From contig CM114273.1 of NCBI GenBank assembly GCA_050084515.1, forward strand, positions 40,610,001 to 40,674,000: a DNA stretch of 64,000 nucleotides, in the 5' to 3' direction. The position numbers and the translations under genes were made by a program. Shown in pieces: positions 12,801 through 22,929 of this stretch; position 1 is the first letter of the stretch; each line of letters opens with the position of its first letter. A model generated the notes under the pieces. The model worked only from the letters and a program-made list of their open reading frames with translations, made no database searches and was not told the DNA's origin. This stretch comes from Blasia pusilla. Its lineage: Eukaryota; Marchantiophyta; Marchantiopsida; Blasiales.

Positions 12801-15800
12801 GTCCAAGCAGCAATTTGGGAAAGACCCTTGAATTTCTCCCTCTTATTGCTTGCACTTGATGAATGATGCAAGGCTATTTAACCAACTATGTTCTCTCTCA
12901 GATGAGGCAAGACATCTTGGAGTTCAAAACACCGCTAAGCAGCTCAAGTCTTCAAAGTATACAATCATGCTGTTGCCTACCCCATTCATGCAATAACACA
13001 GTGTACCTAATCATGTCTGAAATTTACCTCAGCCACTGAAAAAGGCAGACTGCCAAGCATCTTAGCAAAAAGGTAGGATTTTGGGCGGAAAAAGTGCGCA
13101 TCTTGCTGCTTGTAGTAAATTGCACGCTCATCCAGGAGTGCTGGCAGTTGACCAAGATTGAAGAGTGTCATATCCAGGAGGGAAACGAAGAACACGCTTC
13201 GTAGGAGGGACATGTTTGATGCATCCCCGTTCTTTTTAACCCGGAAGAATATGAAGCCAGTGAATGAGCTCAGAATCAACACCTGCAAAATGGTGAGTTC
13301 CCAATCCCAAGCAGAAAACGGCAAAGATGAGTTTTGAGAAATAGTACGGCTGAACGTCCCTTCCCCAAATATGGTTGATCCAAAGTAAAGACACGGTTTT
13401 CTTGACAAGGCTGATGTAGCAAGTCCATATCAATGTGATGAATAAGTTTCCAAAGTATGCCCTGCCCTGCATAGTTTAAAGGAAGCTTTGGTTGGAGATG
13501 CTTCATTGCATACATTGGGTTAAGAATGAAGTACCTGGACAGCCCGAATGGTCAGAGAAAGCCGATTGCGCCGCTGAGACTTCAGTTCTCGTTGAAGTAA
13601 CAGCCTAAACTCTTCCCATGGCTCCTGGACAAATTCACGAGTGTAGAATGGTTCCGTGGTGTTTGTCTGCAAGTTCCAGTGAGAAACAGAACATGAGATT
13701 TCATTTCACCAAGAAGAACCTCTCTAGGGGAATGAATGAATGAATACATTTATTGTCCGCGGGGACCCCACAGGACCATGGGACTTAGCTTTGCAAAAAA
13801 TTTCAGTAGTTTGAAAAGAGAGTACCATCTTCAGCAAGGCCCTAAGAGGTCCTTTGTGCCAGGTGATTTTCCCTTGTCTTCACACACAAATGTAGGAACT
13901 TAGCAATCTGAACCTGATTCTGACTAGCCATGAATTCAGAGCCCTTGGGGGCCGGTTGAGCGAAGAGATCCGGGAAGTCAAGTGTAATGTTATTGTGAAA
14001 GGGGCAGTGGAAAAGGTAATGAAGTTCATCATCAAGGAGCCCCGAGTTGCAAAATCTACATAATCTGTCTTCTACTGGGGAAGGAACCATGACCAAGTGA
14101 AAGTTGATAGTGAAGAGCATCTAGGACATCCTTGGCAGAAGATACAACCAAGACCAGCATAAGCATCTGCATTAGAATGAAGAAATGATCATAATGATTA
14201 TAACACCTACCTCTTCATAAGGTCGCTCAAGCTGGAATCTGGTAGGCTCCTGAAGTCCATCTAAAATCGACCCCGCTTTAGGTGGGTCAATTTTCACATA
14301 CTGCAGCATTTCTGCATGTGCTCCCACAGCTACCACCTCGTCTCCTGGTTGCACTTTTCCAGTGTGTTCCATGGATGCCGCCACCAAGCTTCCCATTTTG
14401 TCACTCAATGACTCTACAATGGTTGTAAGAGAACCATCAGCTTCCTGACCTCCACTCCTGCTTTTGTTGTGACTTTGAATGAAGGTCACACCTAAAGGAT
14501 GTGAGCCCTGCAGAAGAAAGAAAACGAGGGCACGTCAACAATCAATTCCATTTCGAACTTGCTCCTCCTCTACACTTTGCCTTCACATGCATGAAACCTG
14601 GGAACTTGTAGTATCTCACATTTGATCTAGATATGGTTGGGTATTTTGTGTATATGTCACTACAGAATTGCCATGCAAAAGAATTGAGTCAAGCAAACAA
14701 AGATACATGTGACGAGGCTCTCTATACTACATTGAGTCAGCTTTCTTCTCCCTTCCTCCAGGAGTACTTGGGTGGTTTATATGCAAAGTGTTAAGGAGAA
14801 TGAATGAATGAATAGATTTATTCTCCACGGGGACCCCACAGGACCATGGTACTTAGCTTTGCAAAAATAACAGAAATTTGAAGAAAGAACCAACAAAGCA
14901 CCAGCAAAGCACCAGCAAGGGCTTAAAAGGTCCTTTGTGACAAGTGATTTACTCTAGTCTTCACACAACAACGTGAGAATTTAGCAATCTGAACAAGATA
15001 GGGTTTACAATGAAGTTATGGATATGCTATTAGAAAGGGTGTTTTGTGCACATGAGAAGAGATTTGCCATATACAAGAATTGAATGAGGTAAACAGGGAT
15101 GCATCTTCTCTTCTTTCCAGCTGGGGTTTTCATGCAAATTGGAAAAGGGAGGGAAGAAGACAAGATTTTTCAATGCAGCTATGGATTTGCTTCATGCATC
15201 ACTAGAACAAAGCTCTACTCAATCTCCTGTTGATGCCTCGGGAAGGAGCCGTTATCTTTCGGAACCTGCCGCACTCGCCCACTATCTCATTGCTACTCAG
15301 AATCCTGGGACTTGAAGTATGAGCTCTGGTAAGAGCTCATACTTCTGTGGTTCAAGGAGATAGCATCACAATACTGCTTACCTCCACCCATAATTCTTGG
15401 GTCAGATTTGGGCTGTCCACAACTCTGCAAATATCTTTGTACGTATCAGAGTTTTTATAGGCTTCCACGAAGCCGTCATGACCAAGTCTGGGATAGTGAC
15501 GTAGAAGAAACTGCACGCCATGAGTAGTAGTAACTTCTTCCAGGAATTCAGGCACACTTACATGCCTTGGCTTCACATACCTACAGCAAATCCACAAACA
15601 ACAATATTAGACATAAAACTCGTTTCAGGTTTGAACGGGAAAGTTCCTCAATAGCGGAACTCGAAGGGTGATAGTCATTCCTTTCCCATTTGTCATCGAA
15701 AAACCTTACACTTCAATGCCTGCACCATCAGTGAATCAGAATCTCAGATTAAACTATGGTGTCAAACCAGAATATCTTTATAATGAAATTTGCACCTGAA

Positions 15801-18800
15801 AACTCTAGACACCATGTCTAGACTAAAACTGATTTAGTTCCCAGGTGAATCAGAACACAAATAAGTTAATAAGGGAGACATGAGAACGGCTGGCCATATG
15901 AGAAATAATTTTCTTGCGACAATCATGTACCAAAGAATGAACAAGAAATGAAAGAGAGTACTTATTGAGTAGTGTCTTTGGTGGCTATGAGACCGTAGAT
16001 CTGGTGTCGTATGTGGTTGGACAGTGCTAGAAAATTGAAAGGCAACTTATTTATGAATAACAACTTATCGAAGAGACTATACTTAACTATTCAAAGAGAA
16101 CATACTGATGAAGTAGTGGTTGAGTACCCTAAAAAATGAAACTTAAGAAAACCATGAGTGGACCTAATGATTTCAACACTTAACCTCTAGACAATGACAA
16201 TAAAGAGATCCTTGCAAACCTTGACAGTAACATGATCGCCAACAGGACAAAACTAATATCTACTCAAGATCTCATGATTACAATTCAACACTTTGACTAC
16301 ATACACCCACACCAAAGTAAATCACTAGCTAAAAATGTAGGGTAACCCATGTACACACCCTATCTCTAGATTGCAATTTCAACACTTTAACCAAAGACAT
16401 CCATAATGAAGTGGTCCCTAACGTCATTGATCTTCTGCTGATCACTAGCTACAAATGAAGGGGGAAAATTTTTCTATCCCTATCTCGTGATTATTATTTC
16501 AAACCTTTAACGAACAACATCCATGCTAAAGTGATGCCTCTGGACATTGACACTAAGGTGATCTCAAGAGAAACCACTTTTTGACCTTTCTCGAAGTGAG
16601 TTATAAGGAAGAGGTGATGAAATGATGAGAAATTGCAATGAAGTGATGGTGTTTGTATCCAAGCTTACCCTAACTTTTCGAAGTAAGGTAGAGCATCTTG
16701 TCGAGGACCTTGATAAACAACTTCACCTTGATCGAGTAAAAGAACTCGATCAAATAGGTCAAAAACTTCTTGAGATGGTTGAACAATAGAAGCAATGACT
16801 GTTGTTTCTCTTACTCGTGAGAAAATCCGTATGCCAGTGACCAAGTCAAAGGTCCAAGAATCGTCTACCCCACTATTGAGATGATCGAACATCAACACCG
16901 GATATGTGCCTGCCATCATTTCTGCCACAGACAATCGATGCCTCTCTGCTTCTGTAATGGTGGGTTTTGTCGGATGTCCAACTAGTCTTCCAGCAACACG
17001 CTTCAACCCCAAAATGCTAAGATTTGTCTCCAATGTTGGATCTTGACCTGGCTCTAGAGCTTTTCCAGTGAATTCCTTCAATATATGGGAGTAGTCCTTA
17101 GGTTTGAGGTATTGGGTACACTCCCGAGCAAATTCGACAGTCTCGTGCACAGTTAGATTCGCAAGATGGACATCCGTTGGTTCGACTATGGAGACAATGC
17201 GTTGATAGTTGATGTCATGAACATTTTGACCATTGTAAGTGATGGTGCCATCGAGAGTGTTTCCTGGTGCCCTTGCACGACCAGATAGCGCTTTTTGAAT
17301 CACTGTTTTGCCACAACCTTTTGGCCCTGCAAACACAAAATTCGGTAGTGAGAACTTTGGTGTCACACATGCCATGCAAACACACATACGCACTTTCATG
17401 GAAAACCTTCACTTATGCTACACTTTCATTTGGCATATCAAGAATCCAACAATTACGTCTTGGTTGGAATTGGAGTGGAGACTTAAAGTCATATTCCACA
17501 CTAAGAGGATGGGTTCTTCATTTGTCACATCCAAAATGTGTACATGCGTCTTCGAGGAAAATCAATTGGAAATCAATTCTTCAAAAATGTTGAAATTTTG
17601 TGCAGCAAAGAACATGCACCCATTTCTAGCATATACATACAGCCATACTTAGACTTCAGACTTTGCTACTTTTTGCATCAAAAGCATGATTTTCTACTTG
17701 CAAAGTGAAGAAGAGAACATACCTAAGGCGATAGTGAGACTCCCTGGCATCAAGTATCCGGTCACTTCTGTCAACAAAGTAACCGGTTCCATAGGAGCCT
17801 TCTTAAACGGTTTTGCGAACCCTTGCACCTATTTTGCAGAACAACTTCTAGCGGTTAGGAAAACAGGCACTTAAGAACAATCTTTAATACTAGTGTGTAG
17901 CTCCTGCTACGCACGCCACCAATCATGGTTAAAAAAAGTTAAAATTTGTTTTTTCTGCCTATATTACAAAAAGTTGTCTTGCCAAGGATTTTCTTGTCAT
18001 GTGTCAATCAAAGAGGTGTTTACAAATCGTGAAGCTCTTTTCCAATAATAATATGGATAACCAGCGAATGGCTTCTTGATTTGTCAAGAAGCTTAAACGT
18101 GAAAAGGGGTTTCTTTTGGGCAAAAGTGTAACACAAAATGGAACTATAATACCCCATGCCTGGCATTTATCATGTACTAGCTAGTGAATGTTACGTAAAG
18201 AAGGTCCAAGAACACCAACTCGGTTCATGCCAAGCATATGTAGGAAATCAATTAGTCCAGCGAAACAAATCATCAGAGTTGATCCAAGAATTGATCACAC
18301 GGATCAATCCATACGAACGATCTAGATCAGATTAGGATCAATGTTCTGTTTATGACCATTGATTACTGCTTGTAACGTTTCATCTTACGAAACGATACAT
18401 AGCTATGAGACATTTCTGAAGTGACACAGTTACCGTCACGTCTTTTGATTACGGCTCTTAGTTTAGAGCAGACTTTACTACTTATGTATCGGCTTTTCAA
18501 TCTATCAACACAGAGAACACAGAGAGTACAAACGCAATTTCAATTCATTCCGCAATTCTCACAGCATACGTATAGCTTCTTCAGCGCCCACCCCATGCTT
18601 GAATGAGATGGACAATTCCATTCATGATCGCTACCCATTGAAGAAACACTTTTGGGTTCTAAGAACCCAATGTCACCATGCTTGGCAAAACTGATGGCTG
18701 CTAGAGAGAGACATTTCAGCTTTTGAGGGCCCAATGTCACCATGTTTGACAAAGTTGATGGCTGCTAGAGAGAGATTCATGAAACAATTGCAGCTGGTAA

Positions 18801-21714
18801 GTGGTAAGGGCCCAATGTCACCGTTCCTGGCAAAACTGACGGCTGCTAGAGAGAGATTCATGAAACCATTTCAGCTGGTAAGTGGTAAGGGCCCAATGTC
18901 ACCATGCTTGGCAAAACTGATTGCTGCTAGAGAGAGATTCATGAAACCATTTCAGCTGGTAAGTGGTAAGGGCCCAATCCTACCATCCCGGGCAAAACTG
19001 ATGGCTGCTAGAGAGAGATTCATGAAACAATTTCAGGTTGTACAGGTCCAATGTCCACATGCTTGGCAAAACTGCTGGCTGCCAAAAAGAGATTCATGCA
19101 TCATCACCTTTGTGCCTATCGACTCGTACCCCGGATCCAGCTGCACTGTGAGCGAGAAACTCAAGTCCTTGAATTTCACGACCTGCACACAATCAAGGAA
19201 ACTGGGACGCATGAGGGGAGCTCGAGAAGCTAGCCTACACCAGATCGGTCGCTCTTCCATGAGCTTGGAAACCTGAAACTGCACATGGTTGTGCTATGCT
19301 GTGTCTGAAACCCACTCCCAACTCTTGTCAACATGCCTCACCTGCATGCAATCTTGGATCTATAAGCTTTCCACTTGCATGATCATGCGTGAGAAATCTG
19401 GCAGTGCTTTTGCGAAATCCATGGCCAATTGCAAACGATTCTGGCACATCCACCAGACCCTGAACAATGCTTTTTCCAAATCCATGGCCAATCGCAAACA
19501 ATCATGGAAGATCCACCAGAACCTGAGCAGTGCTTTTGCGAAATCCGTAGACAATTGCAAACGATTCTGGCACATCCACCAGACCCTGAGCAATGCTTTT
19601 TCTAAATCCACGGCCAATCGCAAACAATCATGGAAGATCTACCAGAACCTGAGCAGTGCTTTTGCGAAATCCATAGCCAATTGCAAACGATTCTGGCACA
19701 TCCACCAGAACCTGAGCACTGCTTTTGCAAAATCCATGGCCAATTGCAAGCGAGCTTGGTAGATCCACCAGAACCTGAGCCGTGCTTTTGCAAAATGCAT
19801 GGTCCATTGCAAACGATTCTGGCACATCCACCAGACCCGGAGCAATGCTTTTTCCAAATCCATGGCCAATTGCAAACAATCATGGAAGATCCACTAAAAC
19901 CTGAGCGCTAGCATCGGAAAATGCTTCCAAACCTGAAACGATTGAAGCACACGGGGAAGGAAGGAAGCAAAGCAAAGAAAGAGAAAGAGACTGTACTCGT
20001 TACGTAGTGCCTGTCGTAGCCTTCCAACATAGACCCCGCGCCTTGGTTGGACGGTGCTTGAGTTAGACTGGGATGGGTGTAGAGAGAGGAAGCAGGTACC
20101 ATAGAAGCAAAGGAAAAGAGAGAGAGACTATACTCGTTGCGTAGTGCCTGTCGTAGCCTTGCGATCATAGACCCCGCGCCTTGGTTGTACGGTGCTTGAG
20201 TTAGATTGGGATGGGTGTAGAGAGAGGAAGAAGGTACCATATAAGCAAAGAAAGAGAGAGATTGTACTCATTAAGTAGTGCCTGTCGTTGCCTTCCAACC
20301 ATATAAGCAAAGAAAGACAGAGACTGCACTCATTAAGTAGTGCCTGTCGTAGCCTTCCAACCATAGACCCCGCGCACTGGTTGGACGGTGCTCGAGTGAG
20401 AATGGGATGGATGTAGAGAGATGAAGAAGTGAAGAAGGTACCATATAAGCAAAGAAAGAGGGAGAGACTGTACTCGTTAAGTAGTGCCTTTCGTAGTCTT
20501 GCTACCATAGACCCCGCGCTCTGGTTGGTGGGTGCTTGAGACTGAGATGGGTGTAGAGAGAGGAAGAAGTGAAGAAGGAACCATATGAGGAGAGGGAGAC
20601 ACTCTCATATATTGTGAATGCTGACCAAACAACGTGTTGGTGCGGAGGTTCCAAGTGTCAACCAAGAAACTCTTCGCCACACCATCTACTTCATCTACTT
20701 AATGAGAGAGAGACTGTACTCATTAAGTAGTGCCTGTCGTAGCCTTACGACCATAGACCCCGCGACCAGAGAGAGAGAGAGAGAAACCTGGCGAGGAATG
20801 GCAGGAATGTGCGGTTGAATTTGCATGAGATACTTGAGCAATCCGTCTTTGAGAAGCAAGTCCACTCCAGTCAGCTCCGCTTGCATCTCGTTGACATCCA
20901 GCAACTCCAATTCCGCCAAAGCGTCTGCAATCTTCAGAGCCTCGTCCTTCAGCCCATTTATCACCAGAGCCTGATGGTACAGCAGCACCATATGAATCAT
21001 GGTCGCTTGAGGAGCTACTGCCAATGCGTGAGAATACTGCGCCGGAAGCTCAGCCTCAGGAAACTTCTTCCTAACCTCCTCTTGTGCCAAGCTTTCAGGC
21101 ATGTGCAAGATGTGCCTGGGTTTCCCGGCCATCAATCCTTCAATGTCCACTTCCTGATAATCACCAGATCCTCGACGGTCGTGGAATGCGGATGATGAAG
21201 ACTCTTCTACGAATCTAGAGGAAGTGGAGCTCAAATTTCTCAGAGATTGGAAGCTTCTTCTACTCCTGCTGCTGGATTTCAGCAGCCGAAGACTGTTGGA
21301 TCTCTCTCGCCACTCTTCCAATCCCCCTTGCAACAAATCGGAGGGGTTCAATGAAGTCAGTGCCCGCTCCATGTCCTCTTCAGTCGGTTGACTCGATCCA
21401 GATGGCGCGATGAAATCGCGAGTGGATCTGTCCTGCACCAGCCACGATATGAATTCGTCCCCGGGCGCTGCACGAATCTCTTGCGACCTCTGCGACTGGA
21501 GGGACTGCATTTCCAGGATTCGCTTAGTTTGAGATTGAGATCGGGATGCGCTGGGGTGCCGCGTGAGAAACGACTGATGATCGCTTCGATTTGGGAGGTC
21601 GCCTGGGATCGATGGCTGGGCATCCAGCGTCACAGTGCGGTGCCCAGTGTTGGAGAGCAGGGGCGCGGATGTCCTCTCGGTGGATGCGGGAGGGGTATTG
21701 CTGGAGTCTGCCAT
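4803..21714 (-). CDS. full-size ABCG/PDR-type transporter, gene 1 (17 exons)
   Basis: This is a full-size PDR-type ABC transporter (NBD1-TMD1-NBD2-TMD2), expected in a membrane and moving hydrophobic substrates; the substrate is unknown. Exons by my splice model: 21714-20788, 19182-19108, 17828-17723, 17326-16669, 15580-15382, 14507-14211, 13666-13535, 13282-13028, 12396-12222, 11037-10655, 10017-9771, 9012-8801, 8631-8434, 8149-8000, 6848-6291, 6026-5853, 5228-4803. They join in frame to 5172 bp (1723 aa) with no stop, and every intron is GT-AG. The start ATG at 21714 was chosen because MADS matches the start of the paralogue. NBD1 Walker A GPKGCGKT is intact, but its signature reads ITEAERHRL and Walker B MFDH. 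NBD2 has GASGSGKT, a signature-position TSVEAER and Walker B FLDM. From memory the style resembles oomycete PDR proteins more than flowering-plant ones. Confidence 0.87.
6945..7625 (+). repeat. LINE-like remnants in PDR gene 1 intron 14
   Basis: Two pieces of the dispersed family lie back to back. The first (about 6945-7350) has ATGGCCACCAAGAACCAG, CAGATTGCTAAATTC and the terminal 'gtcccagtggacaataaatc' block with an ATTC-rich tail. The second (about 7350-7625) begins at the 'tattgcccaaagct' block and continues with the 'gtcaccatccaaccaaggtg'-like core. Similar pairs occur at 62.2-62.6 kb. Both are non-coding and broken by stops. Confidence 0.5.
8000..10017 (-). CDS. PDR gene 1 exons 11-14: NBD2
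   Basis: Exon 11 (10017-9771) carries [17 protein letters not shown] and Walker A GASGSGKT (about 1137-1144). Exon 12 (9012-8801) carries [20 protein letters not shown] and [14 protein letters not shown]. Exon 13 (8631-8434) should hold the signature and Walker B, but reads [17 protein letters not shown] and [12 protein letters not shown], so the SGG core is missing and the catalytic Glu is Met. Exon 14 (8149-8000) encodes [17 protein letters not shown] and [13 protein letters not shown]. Exons 11-14 join without a frameshift. Confidence 0.83.
10655..13666 (-). CDS. PDR gene 1 exons 7-10: TMD1
   Basis: Exon 7 (13666-13535) encodes the elbow helix region ending [13 protein letters not shown]. 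Exon 8 (13282-13028) carries [15 protein letters not shown] and [23 protein letters not shown], a hallmark of ABCG TMDs. Exon 9 (12396-12222) carries membrane segments around [15 protein letters not shown] and [16 protein letters not shown]. Exon 10 (11037-10655) carries [16 protein letters not shown], the [18 protein letters not shown] motif and the final helix [17 protein letters not shown]. Intron 9 contains a 342-bp solo LTR. Confidence 0.85.
11632..11973. mobile_element. solo LTR (342 bp) with TTGAC target duplication
   Basis: It begins TGTTAGAAATAT and ends TATCTAACA, with perfect 7-bp terminal inverted repeats TGTTAGA/TCTAACA. It is flanked by direct repeats TTGAC at 11627-11631 and 11974-11978. 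The terminal style is that of copia LTRs. Inside, about 11780-11870, is a short minisatellite built on 'ccaagtggccaagtag'. It lies in intron 9 of PDR gene 1. No internal region remains. Confidence 0.82.
13736..14130 (-). repeat. LINE ORF2 tail remnant in PDR gene 1 intron 6
   Basis: On the - strand a 92-residue open stretch (14120-13842) reads [20 protein letters not shown] followed by [12 protein letters not shown]. This is a C-x2-C ... H-x4-C pattern like the zinc-binding C-terminus of LINE reverse transcriptases. It is followed by [12 protein letters not shown] and a non-coding end with the GTCCCCGCGGACAATAAAT block and ATTC repeats. It is a 5'-truncated insertion, as usual for LINEs. Confidence 0.65.
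14211..15580 (-). CDS. PDR gene 1 exons 5-6: NBD1-TMD1 linker
   Basis: Exon 5 (15580-15382) encodes [16 protein letters not shown] and [18 protein letters not shown], the adaptor region after NBD1. Exon 6 (14507-14211, 99 codons) encodes a soluble insert with [15 protein letters not shown] that has a counterpart in the paralogue ([15 protein letters not shown]). I do not recognise this insert from standard plant PDR proteins. Intron 5 between the exons holds a LINE tail and a 14-bp hairpin. Confidence 0.8.
14800..15010 (-). repeat. LINE tail remnant in PDR gene 1 intron 5
   Basis: This is a second, shorter - strand copy of the same 3' end: ATTC-type repeats, the 'ggtccccgtggagaataaat' block, then the CACAAAGGACC and AGATTGCTAAATTCTCAC sequences in reverse orientation. 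It is truncated before the Cys/His region. Confidence 0.6.
15314..15345. repeat. 14-bp perfect hairpin in PDR gene 1 intron 5
   Basis: GAAGTATGAGCTCT, loop GGTA, AGAGCTCATACTTC; 37 bp from the donor of exon 5. Confidence 0.85.
16150..16600. repeat. degenerate tandem repeat in PDR gene 1 intron 4
   Basis: About four diverged units of roughly 110-120 bp share 'tttcaacactttaacc', 'acatccataatgaagtg' and 'cattgacaataaag'-like blocks (starts near 16165, 16276, 16370 and 16490). Non-coding. Confidence 0.6.
16669..19182 (-). CDS. PDR gene 1 exons 2-4: NBD1
   Basis: Exon 2 (19182-19108, 25 codons) encodes [20 protein letters not shown]. Exon 3 (17828-17723) ends in [12 protein letters not shown]. 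Exon 4 (17326-16669) carries the catalytic core. Walker A GPKGCGKT (about residues 370-377) is split by a phase-1 intron in its first Gly codon. The signature position reads [14 protein letters not shown] instead of SGG-type, and Walker B reads [11 protein letters not shown], with His where the catalytic Glu is expected. The tail [16 protein letters not shown] is typical of PDR NBD1. ATP binding is plausible; hydrolysis at this site is doubtful. Confidence 0.85.
17724..18660. other. PDR gene 1 exon 3 flank and AT-rich part of intron 2
   Basis: Exon 3 ends at 17828. The remainder is the 3' part of intron 2 and shows no coding potential. Near 17888-17925 a reverse-strand sequence with a small GTAGC...GCTAC hairpin ends at CTAGT, which is weakly reminiscent of a Helitron end; I do not call it. 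Confidence 0.4.
18665..19080. repeat. 81-bp minisatellite in PDR gene 1 intron 2
   Basis: About five tandem units with an exact 81-bp spacing of the GGGCCCAATGTCACC block at 18808, 18889 and 18970, plus earlier and later diverged units. Each full unit contains GCTGCTAGAGAGAG, ATTCATGAAAC and CTGGTAAGTGG. The last unit runs into the exon 2 donor at 19107. Because 81 is a multiple of 3 the array is open in a frame on the + strand, but I do not regard that ORF as a gene. Confidence 0.85.
19400..19905. repeat. 63-bp alternating minisatellite in PDR gene 1 intron 1
   Basis: Eight tandem 63-bp units. Two variants alternate (one with CAAACGATTCTGGCACATC, one with CAAACAATCATGGAAGATC), giving a 126-bp higher-order period over most of the array. 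As 63 is a multiple of 3, several frames on both strands are open. The translated unit is 21 residues ([17 protein letters not shown]). No start context or splice signals argue for expression. Confidence 0.88.
19960..20780 (-). repeat. irregular tandem array of dispersed repeat core in PDR gene 1 intron 1
   Basis: Six copies of a block containing GTAGTGCCTGTCGTAGCC and CATAGACCCCGCG plus a GGATGGGTGTAGAGAG segment start near 20005, 20143, 20275, 20338, 20482 and 20728 (spacings 138, 132, 63, 144 and 246). Read on the - strand it is the same family as the + strand copies at 61.1-63.2 kb upstream of PDR gene 2. The array abuts the donor of exon 1. Confidence 0.8.
20788..21714 (-). CDS. PDR gene 1 exon 1: N-terminal extension
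   Basis: 309 codons, phase 0 at the donor (CCAG|GTTTCT). It encodes a Ser/Thr/Gln-rich, probably disordered first half, then a conserved helical stretch with the motif [17 protein letters not shown] and the end [18 protein letters not shown]. The second half is clearly shared with the paralogue ([18 protein letters not shown]). I recognise no named domain. It is longer than the N-terminal lead-in of the plant PDR proteins I know, so it may be a lineage-specific module. Confidence 0.8.
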
Positions 21715-22234
21715 GTCGCTCTTCCACTGCGCTCGATTCCACCGCCTGCTGCCACTGTCAGCGATGGTTATGCTGACGAGGAAGAAATTGGCTGTTAGGC
21801 ACTGGCGACGGAGCTCTTCCACCTTCCCACTCCTCAACGCATCGTCGCCGCAGCTGAAGAGTTCTCATCTGCGTTGATTGCAGCAGCGGTGACCTGCGAA
21901 TTGGAGCATATCAATGCACCCTTTCTTCCTGCGTCATTCCAGTTTCTCGTTTGCTCTCAGTGCCTGCCGAATGAGAGAGAGAGAGAGAGAGAGAGCAATG
22001 CAGCTTCGTGGAATTCCAAATTGCGGTTGAAAACATGGACCTGGGATTCCAAATGCGCTTGAAAAGATGGACGTGGGGATTCCAAATGCGCGTGAAAACA
22101 TGGAGTGGGGATTGAAAATGCGCTCGAAATTCCATGGGCGTAGGCGCGCTCTCTCTCTCTCTCATTAGCTGGATTCAGAAACAGTTCAACTAACATTGAG
22201 ATTGACAAAGCAAAACTCTCGGAGACTAAAAACG
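21715..22234 (-). other. 5' flank of PDR gene 1
   Basis: Sequence upstream of the chosen ATG. It should contain the promoter and 5' UTR. There is a GA run near 21975 and a CT run near 22147, with 'ggattccaaatgcgc'-type short repeats between (22020-22130). I cannot place a TATA box with confidence. Confidence 0.4.
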
Positions 22235-22480
22235 AGAAGACAGATTGTGTAGGCATTGCAACTCAGGGTTCATTGATGATGAACAGCGTTCAATTTTCCA
22301 CTGCAGCTTCCACGATCACATTACACCAGAATTTCCTCGCCTCTCCCGAGTCTCTACCCTCGAGGTCTCCGAGGTCAAGGCCAGACGGCAGTTCAGATTG
22401 CTCAATTCTTGCAAAGTGCGTGAAAGTCTACTTAACATCACTTGGCAGCACAAAGGATCTGTCTCTCTCTCTCTCTTCGT
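22235..22480 (+). repeat. LINE ORF2 tail remnant
   Basis: The + strand translation reads CRHCNSGFIDDEQRSIFHCS then FHDHITPEFPRL, matching the Cys/His tail seen on the - strand at 13842-14120. It is followed by a sequence similar to the AKFLH region, then by CT-rich DNA. 5'-truncated and broken. Confidence 0.62.
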
Positions 22481-22639
22481 CTGTGTGAGCGCAGTCCGCC
22501 AACATAGTCCAATCCCAAATCACAGCGTCCTACGTAACCAGGACCTACATACAAAAATGCACGCGTTTCATAGCCTACCTATTTGCATTGTTACCTCCGA
22601 CTCCGAATCGTTCGCCTGTGCTTCCACAGCCACTTCAAA

Positions 22640-22662
22640 TCTCTCCCTCTCCCTCCCTCCCT

Positions 22663-22704
<42 letters not shown>

Positions 22705-22710
22705 TCGTCT
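22640..22710. repeat. CCCT/CT microsatellite
   Basis: A run of CCCT units passing into a CT run. It creates open frames of Leu-Ser or Arg-Glu repeats that are not genes. Confidence 0.9.
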
Positions 22711-22929
22711 GAGTGAGCGCAGTCCGCCTGATTAGTCCAGTCCCATCCGGATTCCGCACTTGTGAGCTTCGCAGATTCGAAATTTCATGACACAGTTCGG
22801 CAGCAGCAGCAATGTGGCTGGAATCCGACGCGATTCCGACTCCAAATTCGTAGGTGTTGAGCGTAAGTGCGAGCGAACGCTGAGCGATGGAGCGAGATGA
22901 GCGATGGAGAGAGAGAGAGAGAGAGACGC

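Noticed and set aside
17880-17930. Second Helitron end on the - strand
   Set aside because: The hairpin is only 5 bp and too close to CTAG; evidence too weak to call.
18734-19276. 180-residue + strand ORF over the 81-bp array
   Set aside because: Open only because the unit is a multiple of three; it overlaps exon 2 of PDR gene 1 on the other strand and has no family.
19289-19911. Repeat-protein ORFs over the 63-bp array
   Set aside because: Several frames on both strands are open at once, as expected for a repeat length divisible by three; no start or splice support.
20809-21877. Several + strand ORFs opposite 20.8-21.8 kb
   Set aside because: Antisense shadows of PDR gene 1 exon 1.
22568-22759. 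Arg-Glu-rich - strand ORF
   Set aside because: Translation of a CT microsatellite.
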